Assembly: GCA_039111635.1 (NCBI GenBank)
Contig: JBCAQO010000005.1
Location: forward strand, 1,302,001-1,366,000
Direction: 5' to 3'
DNA length: 64,000 bases
Source: Heterobasidion occidentale
Lineage: Eukaryota > Basidiomycota > Agaricomycetes > Russulales > Bondarzewiaceae
Shown here piece by piece: positions 49,578 to 62,731 of the stretch; the stretch's first letter is position 1, and each line of letters starts with the position of its first letter. A model generated the notes under the pieces. It did no database searches. It had not been told where the DNA came from and saw only the letters and a list, made by a program, of their open reading frames with translations. The translations under genes and the position numbers were made by a program.

Positions 49578-50298
49578 TTACCATAGATTTATCACAGCTG
49601 TCTGCAAAACGTCAGTCTTCTCGAATCCAATGCACGGAAGAGGCACCTTCGTTGGTATGTCGTCTCGTGCGCTACTACTTACCATGTACCATGGTGTCGG
49701 CGGGACTCGACGGCGGCTTCCCTACACGCAGAAACAACTCGTGGTTTAGATGGCTGTATCTGCTAGATGAGTACGAGATCTCCGACACAACAGGCTTCTA
49801 TGTTCGCAATGCGTGTCGAATCCTCGAACTTTATAGAGTGTCCTAGGCAAGTTATTCCAGTTCTAAAGGAGTAACGTTTTGAAAAGAGCTGTGGTTTACT
49901 GTGACGCTCAATTCTTTACTGATGAGAATCCCGTACAGAATATTGAATGTCAACGATGATAATCCTCAAACAAAAAACAAACATAAATTATGTATCCAGA
50001 GGTTGCATGCATCACAGATGTGCTCGGTACAGACAGCAAATAGATAGGTTGCGGTGGTATTAGAGAAAGAGAATGCAGGTTATGATGCAGGTTATGGTGG
50101 TATGGGGGGAAATGCCGATGAAATGGAGAACCAATCGTTCTGAAATGAGTCCCGGGAAACTGAATAAAATAATGGAAAAAAGGAATGCACAGGACACAAG
50201 AGTAGACAACAACAAGACAAAGTCCGAATGAAACAAAGAATGGTGAGCGAATGGTGAGGTGTAAAGTGAGAACAGGAAATGAGAGGATGTCATATTGA
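49578..50298. other. convergent 3' intergenic region, no gene seen
   Basis: An AT-rich 721-bp stretch contains the 3' UTRs of the F-box gene (plus) and the RasGEF (minus). The overlapping minus-strand frames at 49950-50402 are T-rich and without motifs. Confidence 0.5.
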
Positions 50299-53200
50299 TC
50301 ACGACGCGGGGGCGGGCTGGCCTGTGAGAGAGCGGCCAGCCCAGGTAAAGAGTTGTCGCACGTCTCCAGCAGGAGGCGTGTCAGCTGGTTGTTTGGGCTC
50401 AACGAGCAAACTGCAGGTCACAGTAGGTCAGCTGCGACGCATCGCGCCAGCACGTAAGGGAAGCTCACCTGCGACGATAGAGATCATGCAGATCACCGTG
50501 GTGAGGGGATTTCTCGAAGGCATGATTGAGGTATGATTGCACTTCAGGAATCTCCTTCAGAGTGTATGGTACTTGGAAGCGCTGCATGTCTACAAGAAAG
50601 ATTATTGTAAATATGAGTTCACCCGGCGCAGTTGCCAAGCATACCTTGGACAATCCGGGCCATTTTGTGGTATTTGTTAAAATTGAGCAATTTCTTTTCC
50701 GCGGCCATCGGCGACGCGCGATGCGAAGGGTTGCCCTCACGACAAAAAGTCACATCGGTAAGGTAAAGGCCTGCAAAGAAGATCAGCTGAAATGCAGACG
50801 GAGATAACAGAAGGATCAACGTACCTAAGAAGGGAACGGCGGGAGGGGCCGTATTCCTCAATCGGCTACGGTAATCGCGATAATTTCTGGCGTGATCGGC
50901 GAGCTTTCGAATCGCATCCAGCTGCAGCTTCTGCTTCTGTGGAACTCCCTAAGAACGCCGGACGCGCACTACCAGTCAGAATCAAGCCAGATTTGGAACA
51001 AAAAATACGCACGATCCACGTCTGATGTAACCGAGAGATTGTGGATGAATCTAGCGCAGCCAGTATCGAACGAGAGGTGCTAAAGTTGGAGAGCGTCGTG
51101 CACCGCTACAAGACGATCATCAGGTCAAGGAGCACATAAGCATCGAAAACAACGTACGTCGGCAACCTTGATGAAGAACTTCACCAAAGTCGTGCGCTTC
51201 TTGATGTCATTCTCACTGAGAATACTCTCCGCTACCCAACCTGTGATGACGGTGCTGAGGCTGGTCACAGCCTTGACATTGACGGGTGCTTTCACGCCTT
51301 CTTGCCCGCTTTCCAGAACCTCCTCAGGTTGTATGGAACAGAACAAGTTGCACTCCATGATCGTTAGCTGCCGCGCGAGCTCCAGAGAGTCAAAGTCAGT
51401 GATGAGAATGGTCGAAAAGTTCCTGCTGCGGAGATTAGACAGCAAGTTCTTCGTCATGATAGGACGAGGTATCTCTGAAGGAGAGCTAGCCGTAGGGGGA
51501 TTGAGAGGCATGCCTGCGTCGCGCATGCGGTCCAGCCTAGGGGTTATCAACATGACATCGTCTTGATGCATCCGCATCGCGATGAGCTCGTGTATTCGCT
51601 GTGACGGCCCGGGGAACATCAAAGCCAGAGCATCGCGGTTGAAGTCATGAAGCATGGGCAACACGGAATTATCGGAAGACGGTCGCCAGTAAAGTTCGAG
51701 CCAGACCTTGATGAAATTCGAGACGCGCAGCCGCACTGGAATGCCTTTGCGCTGTTGCCACTTGTAAGTGTCCTCCTCAGACAAACCAGAGGGAGGGAGG
51801 AGGTTGTAGCGGTCGATGATCGCCTGGACAAGCTCAAGAGCAGTGGAGAAGAGACGGAAGGTGAGGAAGAAGACGGCTGAGAATGCAGGGTCCACGATGG
51901 AAGAGTGAGGAGTCATCTTCTCGATCAAGGCCTGGATAGTCGCACCGACCAAGTGGCCCTCACCGTTGTACGCAACGTCCTCAAGCGCATAGTCGTGGGG
52001 AAGCATCCATGACTCCGACTCCGTTTGCATCAGCTCGGGAATGGCCGCGATAGGAAGCGAAGGTAAGTCTCCGTTTAATATCTTCTCTTCTAACGACTTC
52101 GCCCGTTCGTGCGGCGGTCGACTCCCTTCCCATGTCGTCCGCTCATCGTCGGTCTTTGCGACGGATGACATTGGCGACGGCAAGTCGGGACCGACCGTCG
52201 CACTTTGAGATAGCGACAGGGTGGGGAGAGTCGCCCGCTCAGTAGAAGTCCTGGCAGGGATATGCTTCCCTTCATCTTGCGTTGTAAGGGACTGAAAATT
52301 CCTGAGTCCCCAGAAACATCGATGATGGGCATCTCCCGTGGTAACGGTTGTCCCTGAACCGTCAAGTCGTCCTCTGCAGGACCCGACACAGGGCTATTGA
52401 TGGAGGTCATAGACTTGGAAAGTCGCGGCGACATGCGATTTAAGAGCCTACGGGGCGTCATCGGGACTGGATAGTCCTCCAAAACCCTCGGAGCTTCGAC
52501 GATAAAGAGCTTGTCACTCGACGAGCGAGTAAGACACATCTTCACGGCAGCGACACAGTCAGCGCCAGCCTTGAGAGCATCCGTAGCAGAGCGAATTAAT
52601 GTCGCTTTCTCTTGCTCCTCGGTCATGGCAGAAGGAAGCAAACTCGTCAGCATGCGAACGGATTCTGCCAGTCCACTTGTCACGCTGTAGAGACCCTCCT
52701 TTGCAGCTCTGAGATGCGAAACCTTGTGCGGCGGGACAGTCGGGTGCCGCAAGACAGCCTCCACGATCGTTAAGAGCTTGCAGACCATCTCGACAATCTC
52801 CCGCACGAGTTCGTACATGTGTCCTGTACTTGATGCGTGCGACGACCGCGAATGCGAATGGGCGTGACCAATGAACGCTGCGATAGTCGAGAGGTACTGA
52901 TCATGGGTATGTCGCAGTGCATCCGTCAGTTCCTCGTACGTCGAAGGCCCTGAAGGAAATGGCGGGGTGATAGGGGTAGGAGCAGATTCCGCGGATGACA
53001 AGGACGACGAGGAGGCGCTACTGCTGACAGAGAAATCGTGCTTGTGCGACTTGATTTTCCCTCCCGCAGGTCCAAGGGACTTGATTTGATCCACCTTCCT
53101 AGGAGGCACAGAAGGCGCGGCGTTGGCCTCCGCATCAAAAGCTTTCTTCCGTTGTATCCTGAGATCGCCCGTACTTCGCGCCTTCATGGCGTTGCCTGGG

Positions 53201-54446
53201 GTTCCCGGTCGGCCCTTCACCCGCATTCGGGGCCGCCCATTGGTTTTCCAGGGTGAAGCACGAAAAGTGACATCTTCGTCGGGTCCAGATGTCGGAGTCG
53301 TGGGTCCCTGCAGGAAGGAGCCTGATGACTGTGATGAGAATCCCGAATCCAATGGAATTAACTGGCTCTCCATAATTGTCTGTCGCTCAGGTAGATCCAC
53401 CCCGCACTGAACTGCGACAGCCAGAAAACGTCGGACGCGCGAGAAGACCTGTCCACCTAACCTGACCATCTTTTCGACCTCCAAGTCACGCTGGTCTTCG
53501 TCTACGTCCTCCGCCGAAGCCTTCTTTGCCTGAGTTACGATGGCAGCCAGGTCTGAAAGCACCTTTTTCCTTTCCTGCGCAAGAGATGGATAGCGTTTGA
53601 GCAAAGGGGCATCGCGCGACAGACATGCGGCGGCGGCCAGTACGGAACGAACGCAAGAAATGAGACAAGCGACCGACGGCTGGAAATGGGTCACCCGATT
53701 TGACCGAACGGCATTCTGTAGAAGAGAGAGCGCATGGAGAAGAGGTACCATCAACGGTGGACAGTAGTCGTTTCGAGAAAACGCGCTCTGCCGCGACGAT
53801 GTTGAGCTCGCAAATGAAGCCATTGACACTGTAGATTTAGAGTGAGAATGACCTGACCCCATGCGCTGCTACCCCGGATCAGCAAACAAGGAATGATTGG
53901 CTTTGATGGACATTTTAGACTTACTGGGACCGAGGCCATTACATCATCTGCCAATAAACCCAGATCCCCATTCACGTAGTTGCTCGGAAACCACCCGCGT
54001 TTGCCGTCTAGCTCCCCATCCCACCAGCCGCTGGAGTCGCGATTGAGGACGTGTATGATCTGCCCAGCTCGGAAGGCAAGACAAGTAGCATTCTTTTGCT
54101 GCGGAATAAAATCATGCATCGCCAGAACATACTCAGGTGATGACTTCTCTGATACGTAGATTGCGGGAGGTGACGCGACGGTATCAGAGATCATTGTTGT
54201 GGAATAAGAGGCCGAAGCGGTGGGGGCGTGTACAGATGATGAAGAAGCATTGGTCGAAGAGGGGGTGGGAGATACAAGGGATAACGTCGAGGAGGTCGAA
54301 GTAGGGGATAGGTTGCGAAGTCGCCTGTCCCCCGAAGCCTGAGCAGATTCGGGTTTGAGGCCCTGTCTGCTCAAAGATTTGGCGGAAGGTGGACTGGGGT
54401 CGTAAACAACAGACGTGTCAATTCTGAGTTCTGGGGAAGGCGCCAT
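50299..54446 (-). CDS. CDC25: Ras guanine nucleotide exchange factor with SH3 domain (Cdc25 type)
   Basis: ATG at 54446 gives MAPSPELRIDTSVVYDPSPP. The SH3 domain reads YVLAMHDFIPQQKNATCLAF, RAGQIIHVLNRDSSGWWDGE and LDGKRGWFPSNYV. A long middle with helical and Ser-rich parts follows (MYELVREIVEMVCKLLTIVE). The RasGEF N-module has EGHLVGATIQALIEKMTPHS, VFFLTFRLFSTALELVQAII and RVSNFIKVWLELYWRPSSDN. The catalytic module has LELARQLTIMECNLFCSIQP, KAVTSLSTVITGWVAESILS, RTTLVKFFIKVADRCTTLSN, FSTSRSILAALDSSTISRLH, DAIRKLADHARNYRDYRSRL, VPFLGLYLTDVTFCREGNPS, LNFNKYHKMARIVQ and VPYTLKEIPEVQSYLNHAFE. It activates Ras at membranes in the cAMP/growth pathway. Between about 52370 and 52290 the frame changes; a 67-nt intron (GTTCAG...TTTTCAG) would explain it but has a weak donor. 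Confidence 0.92.
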
Positions 54447-56604
54447 GGCTGCCGTCCAGCATAAAGAGATGGAGCAAGCTGTTGCGGGACCAGAGCTGTC
54501 GAGGGATGGTGTCTGATGAGATGACCTGTCGATAAATGACGCTCAGTCGGCTTCAGTGTTCCTGCAACATGGGAAATGTGAAGGGAATGGGGGGAATGGG
54601 TACTAGCAACCACGTTGATGATTGCTGTGAGACATACCTTTTCCTAATCACGCCCGGTCATGCAAATTCGCTCGTTACGCCAAGTCGGAGGTTGGCTAAT
54701 ACACTGTGACGAGGGGACAGGCGAAAGCTAGAGACGACGCGGGCAACAGTTGAGCAGCAACCGCAGTCAGGTTACCGAGGTAGCGCGAGAAGGCGGATAG
54801 AGCTCAAGAACAGAGGAGGGGTATGTCGAGACGATCGTAGAATTGGACGCAATGGCTAAGGGCACAAGACGGTCGGCACCTGAACGGCGAAGGTTTTACA
54901 GCGATTGGACAAGGTGGCCCGGAATCGCGGAGGCGCGTCGGTGTTGGAGGAGAGAGAGAGGAGAGGTAAGATACAACACGAGAGACAGGAAGCGAAAAGC
55001 AAAGAGGAAAGATGCGTCGCGGCTGGGAACGCACGAGGGAAAGGGAAGGAGGAGGGGGAGGAAGAGGAAAGGGAAAGGGAGGAGGAGGACTTGCAGTCAA
55101 GTTGACCGACGCGAACCCAACCCGGATCGCGTTAGAACTGAGCCCAAACACACGTAAATAGAGCCCAAGCGCCCGGACTGTCCCACTGGCATCTCGACTC
55201 ACCTTCGTTCGATCCCCCAAGACGATGGTTCTTCTCAAGCCCTGCTTGCTTGAACGGATGCTCGGAAGGGATTCTCTCCCTCCTGGTAAACCCGCACTCT
55301 TATTTATACCGACCTGACGTCTGCCCCGGCAACCCCCATATCCAGGCCGCATTCACAAAGAGGACCCTTCCGTGATCTCAGTTTTGCTTCCGCTCCATTC
55401 CTTCCGCCGGTACCCCCCCATCAAGAAGCCTTCACCTTTGCTCCCAGCCATTCATGCGACCCGTCCTTTCAAGCCGGGTGTTGGGCAGTCACCTACGGCA
55501 TCGCTTATGAACTCGTCTTGAGTCAGCAGGACGAGGCCCAGCAGGGCCCATCGTATCACCATAGCCTTTGGCACATCCGTACGCCCGAGATTGCTCCAAG
55601 CCCGTCGATCTGTCCATCACCCCAGTACAGTATCATATATCACCCCTCATCGCTATGCAATCATGTGGGTTGGCGGAATGTACTGTAAAGAATTTGTAGA
55701 GTTGAGTAAGCAAAATTGCTGAACTCCTCCAAACTTAAAATCACGCTTCGATACCCATTGCCCTCTCTTCTCTCAGAATGTAAACATTACTCCGTGTCGC
55801 TGCCGGTGAATTGTATGCACTGTACACATTCGCATCTCCTCGTGAATCTCGCAAACTGACGCTCTTCGTCGCGAGATCTCATGACCCACAGTGTAAACGG
55901 CATGCTGTCCAGGTCCAGGTTCAGCAGGGTTCAGCGCTCAGCGCATGTTCGTGAGGTGAGTGCCCTGCTGCGCCCTGGCGCTGTTCGAATCTGCTTGGTT
56001 TCTGGAAGATATCTGTCGAATTGGTACACACGGTGCTCCAAGATGCTCTGCGATGCGAGATGCGTGTCCTCGATCCTCTATGAATTTTCAACTTCCCCGC
56101 AACGGCATGGGACCGTCAAATCGACTGCGCGGTGGCCGCTAGGTGCTCGAAGCGGATTGAGATCGGATGGTCGAAGCCGCTGTCGAAGGGATGCATCGAT
56201 GCAAGTTGAGCTCGCCCTAAAGATGGGCCCCTTTTTGATTCCCCCGGAGCCAGTATGAATGGTGTGTGACTGAACTTTGAAAATGTGTTCGTGTCGAGTT
56301 CGGAGCAGCCTGGAGCAACCAATTGCCGTAACGCAACCTACCTGATGACCGGGTGCAGGGAGATGCAAGGTCCTGCTTTTGCTTGCTTTTGACAAGTGTT
56401 TGTTGTGCGAACGACCGACGACCGATCGTGATCAGCCATAATAAGCAACTTTACCTTCCATATCGGGGAGCGTCCAGAGATAGGCAAAATGACAGTCCAG
56501 CGATCGATCCCCCGCGCCCGTCGCCGACGACATGCAGGCGCTTTCCTCACTCACCTTCATCTTGTCCTCGTCGTTCACGGCTGCAGTGAGCTCGTCTCTC
56601 GACC
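54447..56604. other. 2.2-kb divergent intergenic region, RasGEF / NiCoT
   Basis: The segment 54930-55110 is a strong purine tract on the plus strand, that is a pyrimidine-rich promoter/leader in the RasGEF direction. Frames at 54804-55352 (minus) and 55881-56258 (plus) lack motifs. Both gene promoters should lie here. Confidence 0.45.
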
Positions 56605-58844
56605 ATGCTTCTACTGCTCCCGCCTTTCCGCCTTGCGCTTCCTGGTAGACATCGTCGACTGACCCTCTTTGGCCGCTCACTGCTCCTGTTCTCCGCCGAA
56701 CTCCTCGTCAATGCCGCCTGTTGGATTGTTGCAGGCATTCTGTTTGGAAAAGATCCTGGGAGACAACCTATCTTGAGTTTGTCCCTGTTGGCCTGGGTGA
56801 GTCACTTCTTTTCTTCTCAGAACGAAGGCCGCCGTGATTCGACCTGAAGGGCTAGACGATCGGGCTGAGGCATGGTAAATTTGTATTCAACTCCCCTATT
56901 ACCCCAGAAATTTATCTCCTCTCGTAACTCTTATAGCATTGGATGCGGACCACATCAGGTAATTTGAAAGCGCAACCGTGGGTCTTCATGGTTTTTACAT
57001 AGGTCATTCGTTCTGACATTTCACGTATCATCAAGGAGCGCCGCTATCGTCTTCCCCGCCACACAACTTAATATCCGCAACGAACGAACTTTCATCCAGC
57101 GCAATCGACAATGCAACCCGGGGTCTCATCAGCCTGGGACAGCTTCCCGTCACATGCGGGCTATTCTTTTCCCTCGGACATAGCACGATCGTCATAGTAG
57201 TGGTGCGTCCCGAACTTGCCGCTGTGCACTCTTTACGGACACTCATGTCTCGCTCTCTCAACCCCCGTCCAACTTTGTGAAGAATATCGCGATTGCCATC
57301 AGCACTGACGTTGCCGACAAGATTGGCGGGGTCGGCGATGTCGGCGGCATAGTCGGTGGGCGCAACAGTGTATCTGCTATCTGGTTGTCGAGCTGAAATG
57401 GCTAACGCTTCGTGGGCGACAGGCGCGTCCGTCAGTGCGGCCTTCTTGTTTATCGTCGGCATGGCCAATTCAATTATCCTTTACAGGATATTGAGGAAAC
57501 GCCGCCAGGTAAGGAGTATCTCAAGCCACTCTCTCTCTCTCTGGTCTTTTTGACATAACTGATGGCCCTGCCTCGAAGAATAAAGTGCGTCGAGCCGAGC
57601 AGCTCGCTCGTGGGGAAACCCCGAATGATATGGATGACATCATAGAAGACGAGGCCAATTATAACAAAACAATCATGATGAAGTTCATAGGTCCGGTCGT
57701 GAAGTTTGTGGACCGTCCGTGGAAGGTGTGTAATCATTCCTCCTCACAAAGCTCAGCTTACATCTCGTCAAGATGTATCCTGTGGGCGTCCTATTCGGCT
57801 TCGGTACGTCGGCATTGGAAGGTCACAAGGATCGAAGAAATTAACCTTTGACAGGCTTCGATACCGCATCCTCGATCGCGCTGCTGGCCGTATCTGCGAT
57901 AGCCAAGAAGGGCTCTGATGGGAAGTCCATTCCTTCATCGGAGATTGTAGTTCTCCCAGTACGCGCCTTCCCCTTCTCTTCGTGGACGCCCGCACACTCA
58001 GCGCGGCTCAGCTTCTGTTTACAGCAGGGATGACCCTGCTGGACTCCCTTGACTCCATCTTGATGCTCTATTCCTACTCTGGCTTCCCTGAGCGTTCATT
58101 CGCCCTCTTTGAGCCGATATCCGAGGTGCCGCAGAGCGCGACAATTATGGCACAGGCGGCTGCAGCGGACATCGATGCTACAGCGGCAGCTACCCGACCA
58201 TCCCGCGTTGGAGACGTCGAGCAGTTGTCTCATCCTCCCACGATAAATGAAGCGGTAGTTGACAGGCCAACGGAAAGCTCGCCGAAGAGTGGTCGCTCGC
58301 AGGCAGACTTTCTCATCCAAGGTGCAGGCATTGACCGCACAGATGCCGATTCAAAGATCGTTGCGGTGGAAGAGACAGCGAGCAGGGAGCAGAAAGTGAA
58401 GAGGAATTTGATGTCGGGGCTGAGTATCATACTCACATTTATGAGTATCATGGTTGCGTTCAGGTAAGATATCATCTACCTGTGTGTTTCTGACTGTTGT
58501 AGAGCGGCGGGGTGACATCTTGTTTTAGTATATCCCTGATCACGACCATGGGTCTGATAGGTGACAATTGTACTCGATGTCAGGAGGCCATGAACGCCGA
58601 TGACGGGGGAGGGCTTGCGGGACGTTGGTGGAGATTTTGGGCCGCAGTAAGTTGGGAAGACGCTTCTGGCCTTCTCCTTCGATACCTGTGTCTCACGCCT
58701 CCCTTGCGACAGGCAAACGACAACTCGGGGTACATCGGGGCTGCTATTGTCGGCGCATTCTTGTTCATCGTCAGCAGCTGGTATGGGACTCTTTGGGCAT
58801 TTCGCAAATTGCTAGCGCGTCGGCAACGGCCCATGTCACGATAA
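56605..58844 (+). CDS. NiCoT-family nickel/cobalt transporter
   Basis: ATG at 56605 gives MLLLLPPFRLALPGRHRRLT and the first helix region SLLLFSAELLVNAACWIVAG. Short exons then assemble TIGLRHALDADHISAIDNAT, the family signature H-A-x-D-A-D-H-I that binds the metal. Next come RGLISLGQLPVTCGLFFSLG-HSTIVIVV, NIAIAISTDVADKIGGVGDV and ASVSAAFLFIVGMANSIILY. The second signature is MYPVGVLFGFGFDTASSIAL and the third LLFTAGMTLLDSLDSILMLY. A hydrophilic insert follows, then KRNLMSGLSIILTFMSIMVA and YIGAAIVGAFLFIVSSWYGT; the end is RRQRPMSR. Eight transmembrane helices are usual. In fungi such carriers (as S. pombe Nic1) import nickel for urease. About ten introns; the exact first exon boundary is provisional. 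Confidence 0.92.
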
Positions 58845-59587
58845 AAATGATACACGGTACGATGAAGATGCTGTGGATTACTGGATATCCCCGATCAGCA
58901 TCCGTTCATCTTACGTAGCACTGACACTGCAAGAAGGGAAACAGCAGGGTGAGTTTTTGTTAACCTCTTCACTTCCTACGTGTACCACCATTTCTCTTCT
59001 TCCTCCGGGCTCCGATCCTATCCAGTCCCTGACCATGATCCTTGAGCTAGATCTTGGCTACAAGAAAGGACCTAATGCACTTCGAGGGCTTGTTGATGGT
59101 CGTGCTTGATGGCTTGATATGGAGGATGCAAAGAAGAATTGAGTTGGGTGACTCGTATGCCAGTCAATTTCCATTCAGGAAGTACTTGTTGTAGTAAAGG
59201 ATCACTTGACCACAATTTAACTCAACCTTTCTCCACCGAGTTTAGACAGCTGAGTGCTCATACGGGCAGAGACTTTTCCTGCTCTACGCGCTTTCAGTAG
59301 TTGAAAGATGATACACAGCTATTTCGACCATGTATGAAATATACTGGGATTGCAGAGCCCTTGGAGTGTGTAAGGAAGAATTACGGCCGCTGGACCCACT
59401 GTTAGGAAATGCAGGTCATTGAACACATGACGTAGGCGCTAGTCAGCGCTCAGCCCCATTTGCTTCATGAGGCTTGCCGATTGCCATGATGGAGCCAGAT
59501 GTTTGTTGGGGACGCCTCTCATTCTCCTGTCATACAACATAGCCTTGAGGCATCTTTCTTGACTTATTCTGTCTCATCACAGCCTAC
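58845..59587. other. intergenic, no gene seen
   Basis: This is the spacer between two plus-strand genes; it should hold the NiCoT terminator region and the acyltransferase promoter. No motif-bearing frame was seen. Confidence 0.45.
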
Positions 59588-61040
59588 ATGGGCGTTACTA
59601 TCTATCAGGAGTTTGTCTCTTTTTCTTTTCTTTTGCGTTTTGTTCTGATGCTCCGTAATAGGTTATGGTACGCTGCCTTACAGGCATTCCGCTTGTTGAT
59701 CCCAGAACCCAAAGCTCGCGTGCCAATAACTTGGAAGACAATACCCCGCACATTCATCTACTTCATACCCTTTGTTTTCCTAGCATACCTTGCGCGCAGA
59801 CCGGACACGCACCTTATACGAGTGCTAATTCTACCCTCTCTTATCTCTCTCGCGCTGCATTGTTCTTTTGGGTATATATGGACGGATCCTAGGCTGAATG
59901 TGTACAATTGGGGCTCAGGTGAGTCACTTTTCCACGCCCAATCTTCACAACGAGACTGACGCGCTTGGACGACGAGCCCTGTGCGCTCTTGTCGTCATCG
60001 CGAAAAGTATAGATATCTCCCTCACTGCAAATGGCCGGTTCAAACAGGGAGAGCGGATTCTTGGATCCATGCGCGAGCCCGCCGTCGCCGCCAAAGCGGA
60101 TAGCGACGCCTCCGCGGACGCGTCGGCACGTCACCGCCCGGGCAACAGCTTTCTACCCGTCTGGCTCGAAGACGCGCTGGAGCTCATATTCTCCATTCGT
60201 GGGCTTGGTTGGGACTTTGGCCGCGGCGTACACGTACCCGCGCATATTCGCCCTATCGAGCGTGGACCTTTCCTCCGCGCGACCGCACGCTCGTTCGTCG
60301 CAAACTTCTTCATGCTCGACTTGATCGAAGCGCTTCTCAAACTCATACCCGGCGTCGGTAGCGTATTCGGCGGGACCATTTTCGTTTCATCTTTTCCTCC
60401 CCTCCAGCGCTACGCTTTCTCTACATCCATACACTTTATGACGGGCTGCGCCCTCCTCGCTGGGTTTAACATGGTCTACGACCTGCTCACGCTTCTCGCA
60501 GTCCTCCTCCTCGGGCATTCGCCAACTGCGTGGCCTCCGATTATGGACAACCCTTGGATATCCAACTCCCTTCACGAGTTTTGGGCCAAGCGTTGGCATC
60601 AGACCCTACGGCAGACGTTCCTCGTGTTCGGAGGAATTCCTGGGCGTGCGATTGCAGGAGACCTCGGACTTATTTTCGGCACATTCCTCGCGTCGGGGCT
60701 GTACCATGAGTGCTCGATCTATGCCATGGGCAGGGGCTGGGACTCCAGGGTCCCTTTCTTTTTTGTGTTACAGGCTCTGGCTCTGGTGGGCGAGAGAGTG
60801 TGGAGGAAAGTGACAGGCAGACGGGTAGGCGGCTTCTTCGGGCGTCTGTGGGTTTATTTTGATGTTATCGTCCTGGGACAGCCACTTGGTGAGTTTTTCT
60901 GTTCTTTGATTGCTTTTTTTCCCTGATGCGATTCAATCGCAGTCGATGCATGGCACCGGCGGGGGCTCGCCGGGGCGATGATCATCCCTCCTCCCATAAG
61001 CCCGGCGCGCCTTTTATTACTGCCTGCAGTCGGTCTTTGA
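59588..61040 (+). CDS. wax-synthase-like membrane O-acyltransferase
   Basis: Exons 59588-59918, 59977-60888 and 60943-61040 join to 446 codons. Hydrophobic helices alternate with LNVYNWGSALCALVVIAKSI, LPVWLEDALELIFSIRGLGW and DFGRGVHVPAHIRP. The catalytic region is LHEFWAKRWHQTLRQTFLVF and GGIPGRAIAGDLGLIFGTFL, followed by ASGLYHECSIYAMGRGWDSR with the conserved His of the wax-synthase/MBOAT-like fold. Further helices and a Pro-rich end (PPPISPARLLLLPAVGL) follow. Fungal members acylate alcohols, sterols or secondary metabolites in the ER membrane. The substrate cannot be told from sequence, and no biosynthetic partner genes are adjacent. The first ATG could be preceded by an unseen exon. Confidence 0.85.
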
Positions 61041-61229
61041 CTGGCTGGTAGTTGTAATTGCTTACGACCTAAATGTCGCTAACATCTTGAGCTCCTAGAG
61101 GCGTGTATTATACATACAAATAAATTCCATGCAATCACTACCCGTGTATATTTCAAGTAATAAAGTACAGGTACTGAAATAGAGTCACGAATGCCAATTA
61201 TCCAGCTCAGTAATGTCGTTGAGGTGCAC

Positions 61230-62731
61230 TCACACGCCGCCGTTCGGACCAAACAAGAATCGAACTGTGCCTTCGTTGCGCCCGATGTTCATGTTCAGAT
61301 TCACCGCCGAATCACGCGGGCTGTCAGCCAGCAGCGGTGTCCGACTGCGAGGCGGGTGCTCGTTCTCACGCATGGCTATTTTGAGGCGCATAAGCTGGTC
61401 GGATTTATACGGCGCCGGTGGAGGTGGAGGTGGAGGGTTGTGTAAGTTGGTGCTAGCGCGGGAGTAGGGGGAGGGGGAGGACGGGGTGCTGGGTGATGTG
61501 GAAGCAGACGGATTTTCTGCGGCGCTGATGAGGAGGTCGAGGAGGGAGTGGATGATGACTGCGTGAGAGAGCGGGTGGAGACAGTCAGGCAGATATATAG
61601 CGGAATGGAAGGCATCATGACGTACGTTCCAAGTCTTCAACTTGGGCTTGAAACTTGCGTTCCCAAGGGCCGTGCTTCCCCAGCTGCTCTGCGAGTTCAC
61701 TGTCACTGAGACAACCTGGTTTCGCTGGTACTGCGTCATGTTCAAAAGACGAAAGGAGTGCGGCGAGGTAGACACAAGCAAGTGCGACTACATGTGGTGG
61801 AAATTGGAGTGGCACAAGTGTCCGATGGCTGCAGCCACAAATGAGTTCATGATAGTAAACCTCAATAAGACGCGAACTTACCTGTCGATGGAGAGCCGCC
61901 ATGCTAACTTGGTGAGTTTTTTCGAGGCTGTGACGACGCCGTTATGGTGAGATGCTGGCGGCAAGCACTGAAAGAATAGCTCACCTTTAAGCTGTCTACC
62001 TATCTTGATCACATATGGAAAAGGCATTCGCGATGTGAAGTTGAAGCAGATTATCTCCATGATAAATCTCTCTATCCCAAGAAGACGCTGTCTGTCATTT
62101 TCCACGACCTAACGATTGATATCACAAAAAAGCACAGATAGTCAGAAGTATATTTATTGGACACCTACGGCAGGGTCCATATCGATTTCTCCAGCTATAG
62201 ATTTAGACTTGGCCGCTTGTTCTGGAAATCGGACAACGTATCCCACCATGAGCAGTTCTCGGGGTTTTTTGAGCGTGTCGTGCATCTTGGTCGAGACATA
62301 AAGTGCAGCGAGACAGACGTCCTACAGGAAACGTATATGAGTATCAGAGGAAGAAGTAGTGATGATGGCAGAGCATTCACATAGTATAGAAATCCTTCCA
62401 TTGGGAAGAATAGGTGAAATCTGTGGTACAAATTCTGCGCAGTCGCAATGGTCTTTCTTGGGCTACGAGGGGGTTTGGCTTCAGCTCGGTATATCATTCC
62501 TACCACGGAAGAATCAAAACGAGGACATACGTACAAACCGACCCTCGCCCCGACGGCCTCTATGAATGCACATGCCTGTTGTCTTCCCTTTTCTGCTTTC
62601 GCGATCGTATATTTTCCGCGCTGCCGCTCGGACAATACTTCAACCTCCACGGGGGTGTAATAAGGGTGGTGATTTTGAGTCTGCGGTAGCGGAAAATGCA
62701 AGGGTGAGTCGCGATATGAACCCGTCTCCAT
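61230..62731 (-). CDS. CTK2: cyclin, CTD-kinase Ctk2 / cyclin K type
   Basis: ATG at 62731 gives METGSYRDSPLHFPLPQTQN. The first cyclin box assembles as KGRQQACAFIEAVGARVGF-PRKTIATAQNLYHRFHLFF-PMEGFLYY, then DVCLAALYVSTKMHDTLKKP, RELLMVGYVVRFPEQAAKSK and GEIDMDPA. A further exon gives VVENDRQRLLGIERFIMEII and CFNFTSRMPFPYVIKIGRQL. The second box has KKLTKLAWRLSIDSHRTLVP and LQFPPHVVALACVYLAALLS. The C-terminus is Ser/Pro-rich and ends LFGPNGGV. The DMDP..VE.DRQRLL and RTLVPLQ(F/Y)PPH.VALA blocks are typical of Ctk2. This cyclin pairs with Ctk1 to phosphorylate the RNA polymerase II C-terminal domain in the nucleus. All introns keep frame. Confidence 0.85.

Noticed and set aside
54804..55352. 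182-codon minus-strand frame upstream of the RasGEF
   Set aside because: It spans the pyrimidine-rich promoter tract, has Pro/Ser/Leu-biased composition and no in-frame link to the SH3 exon.
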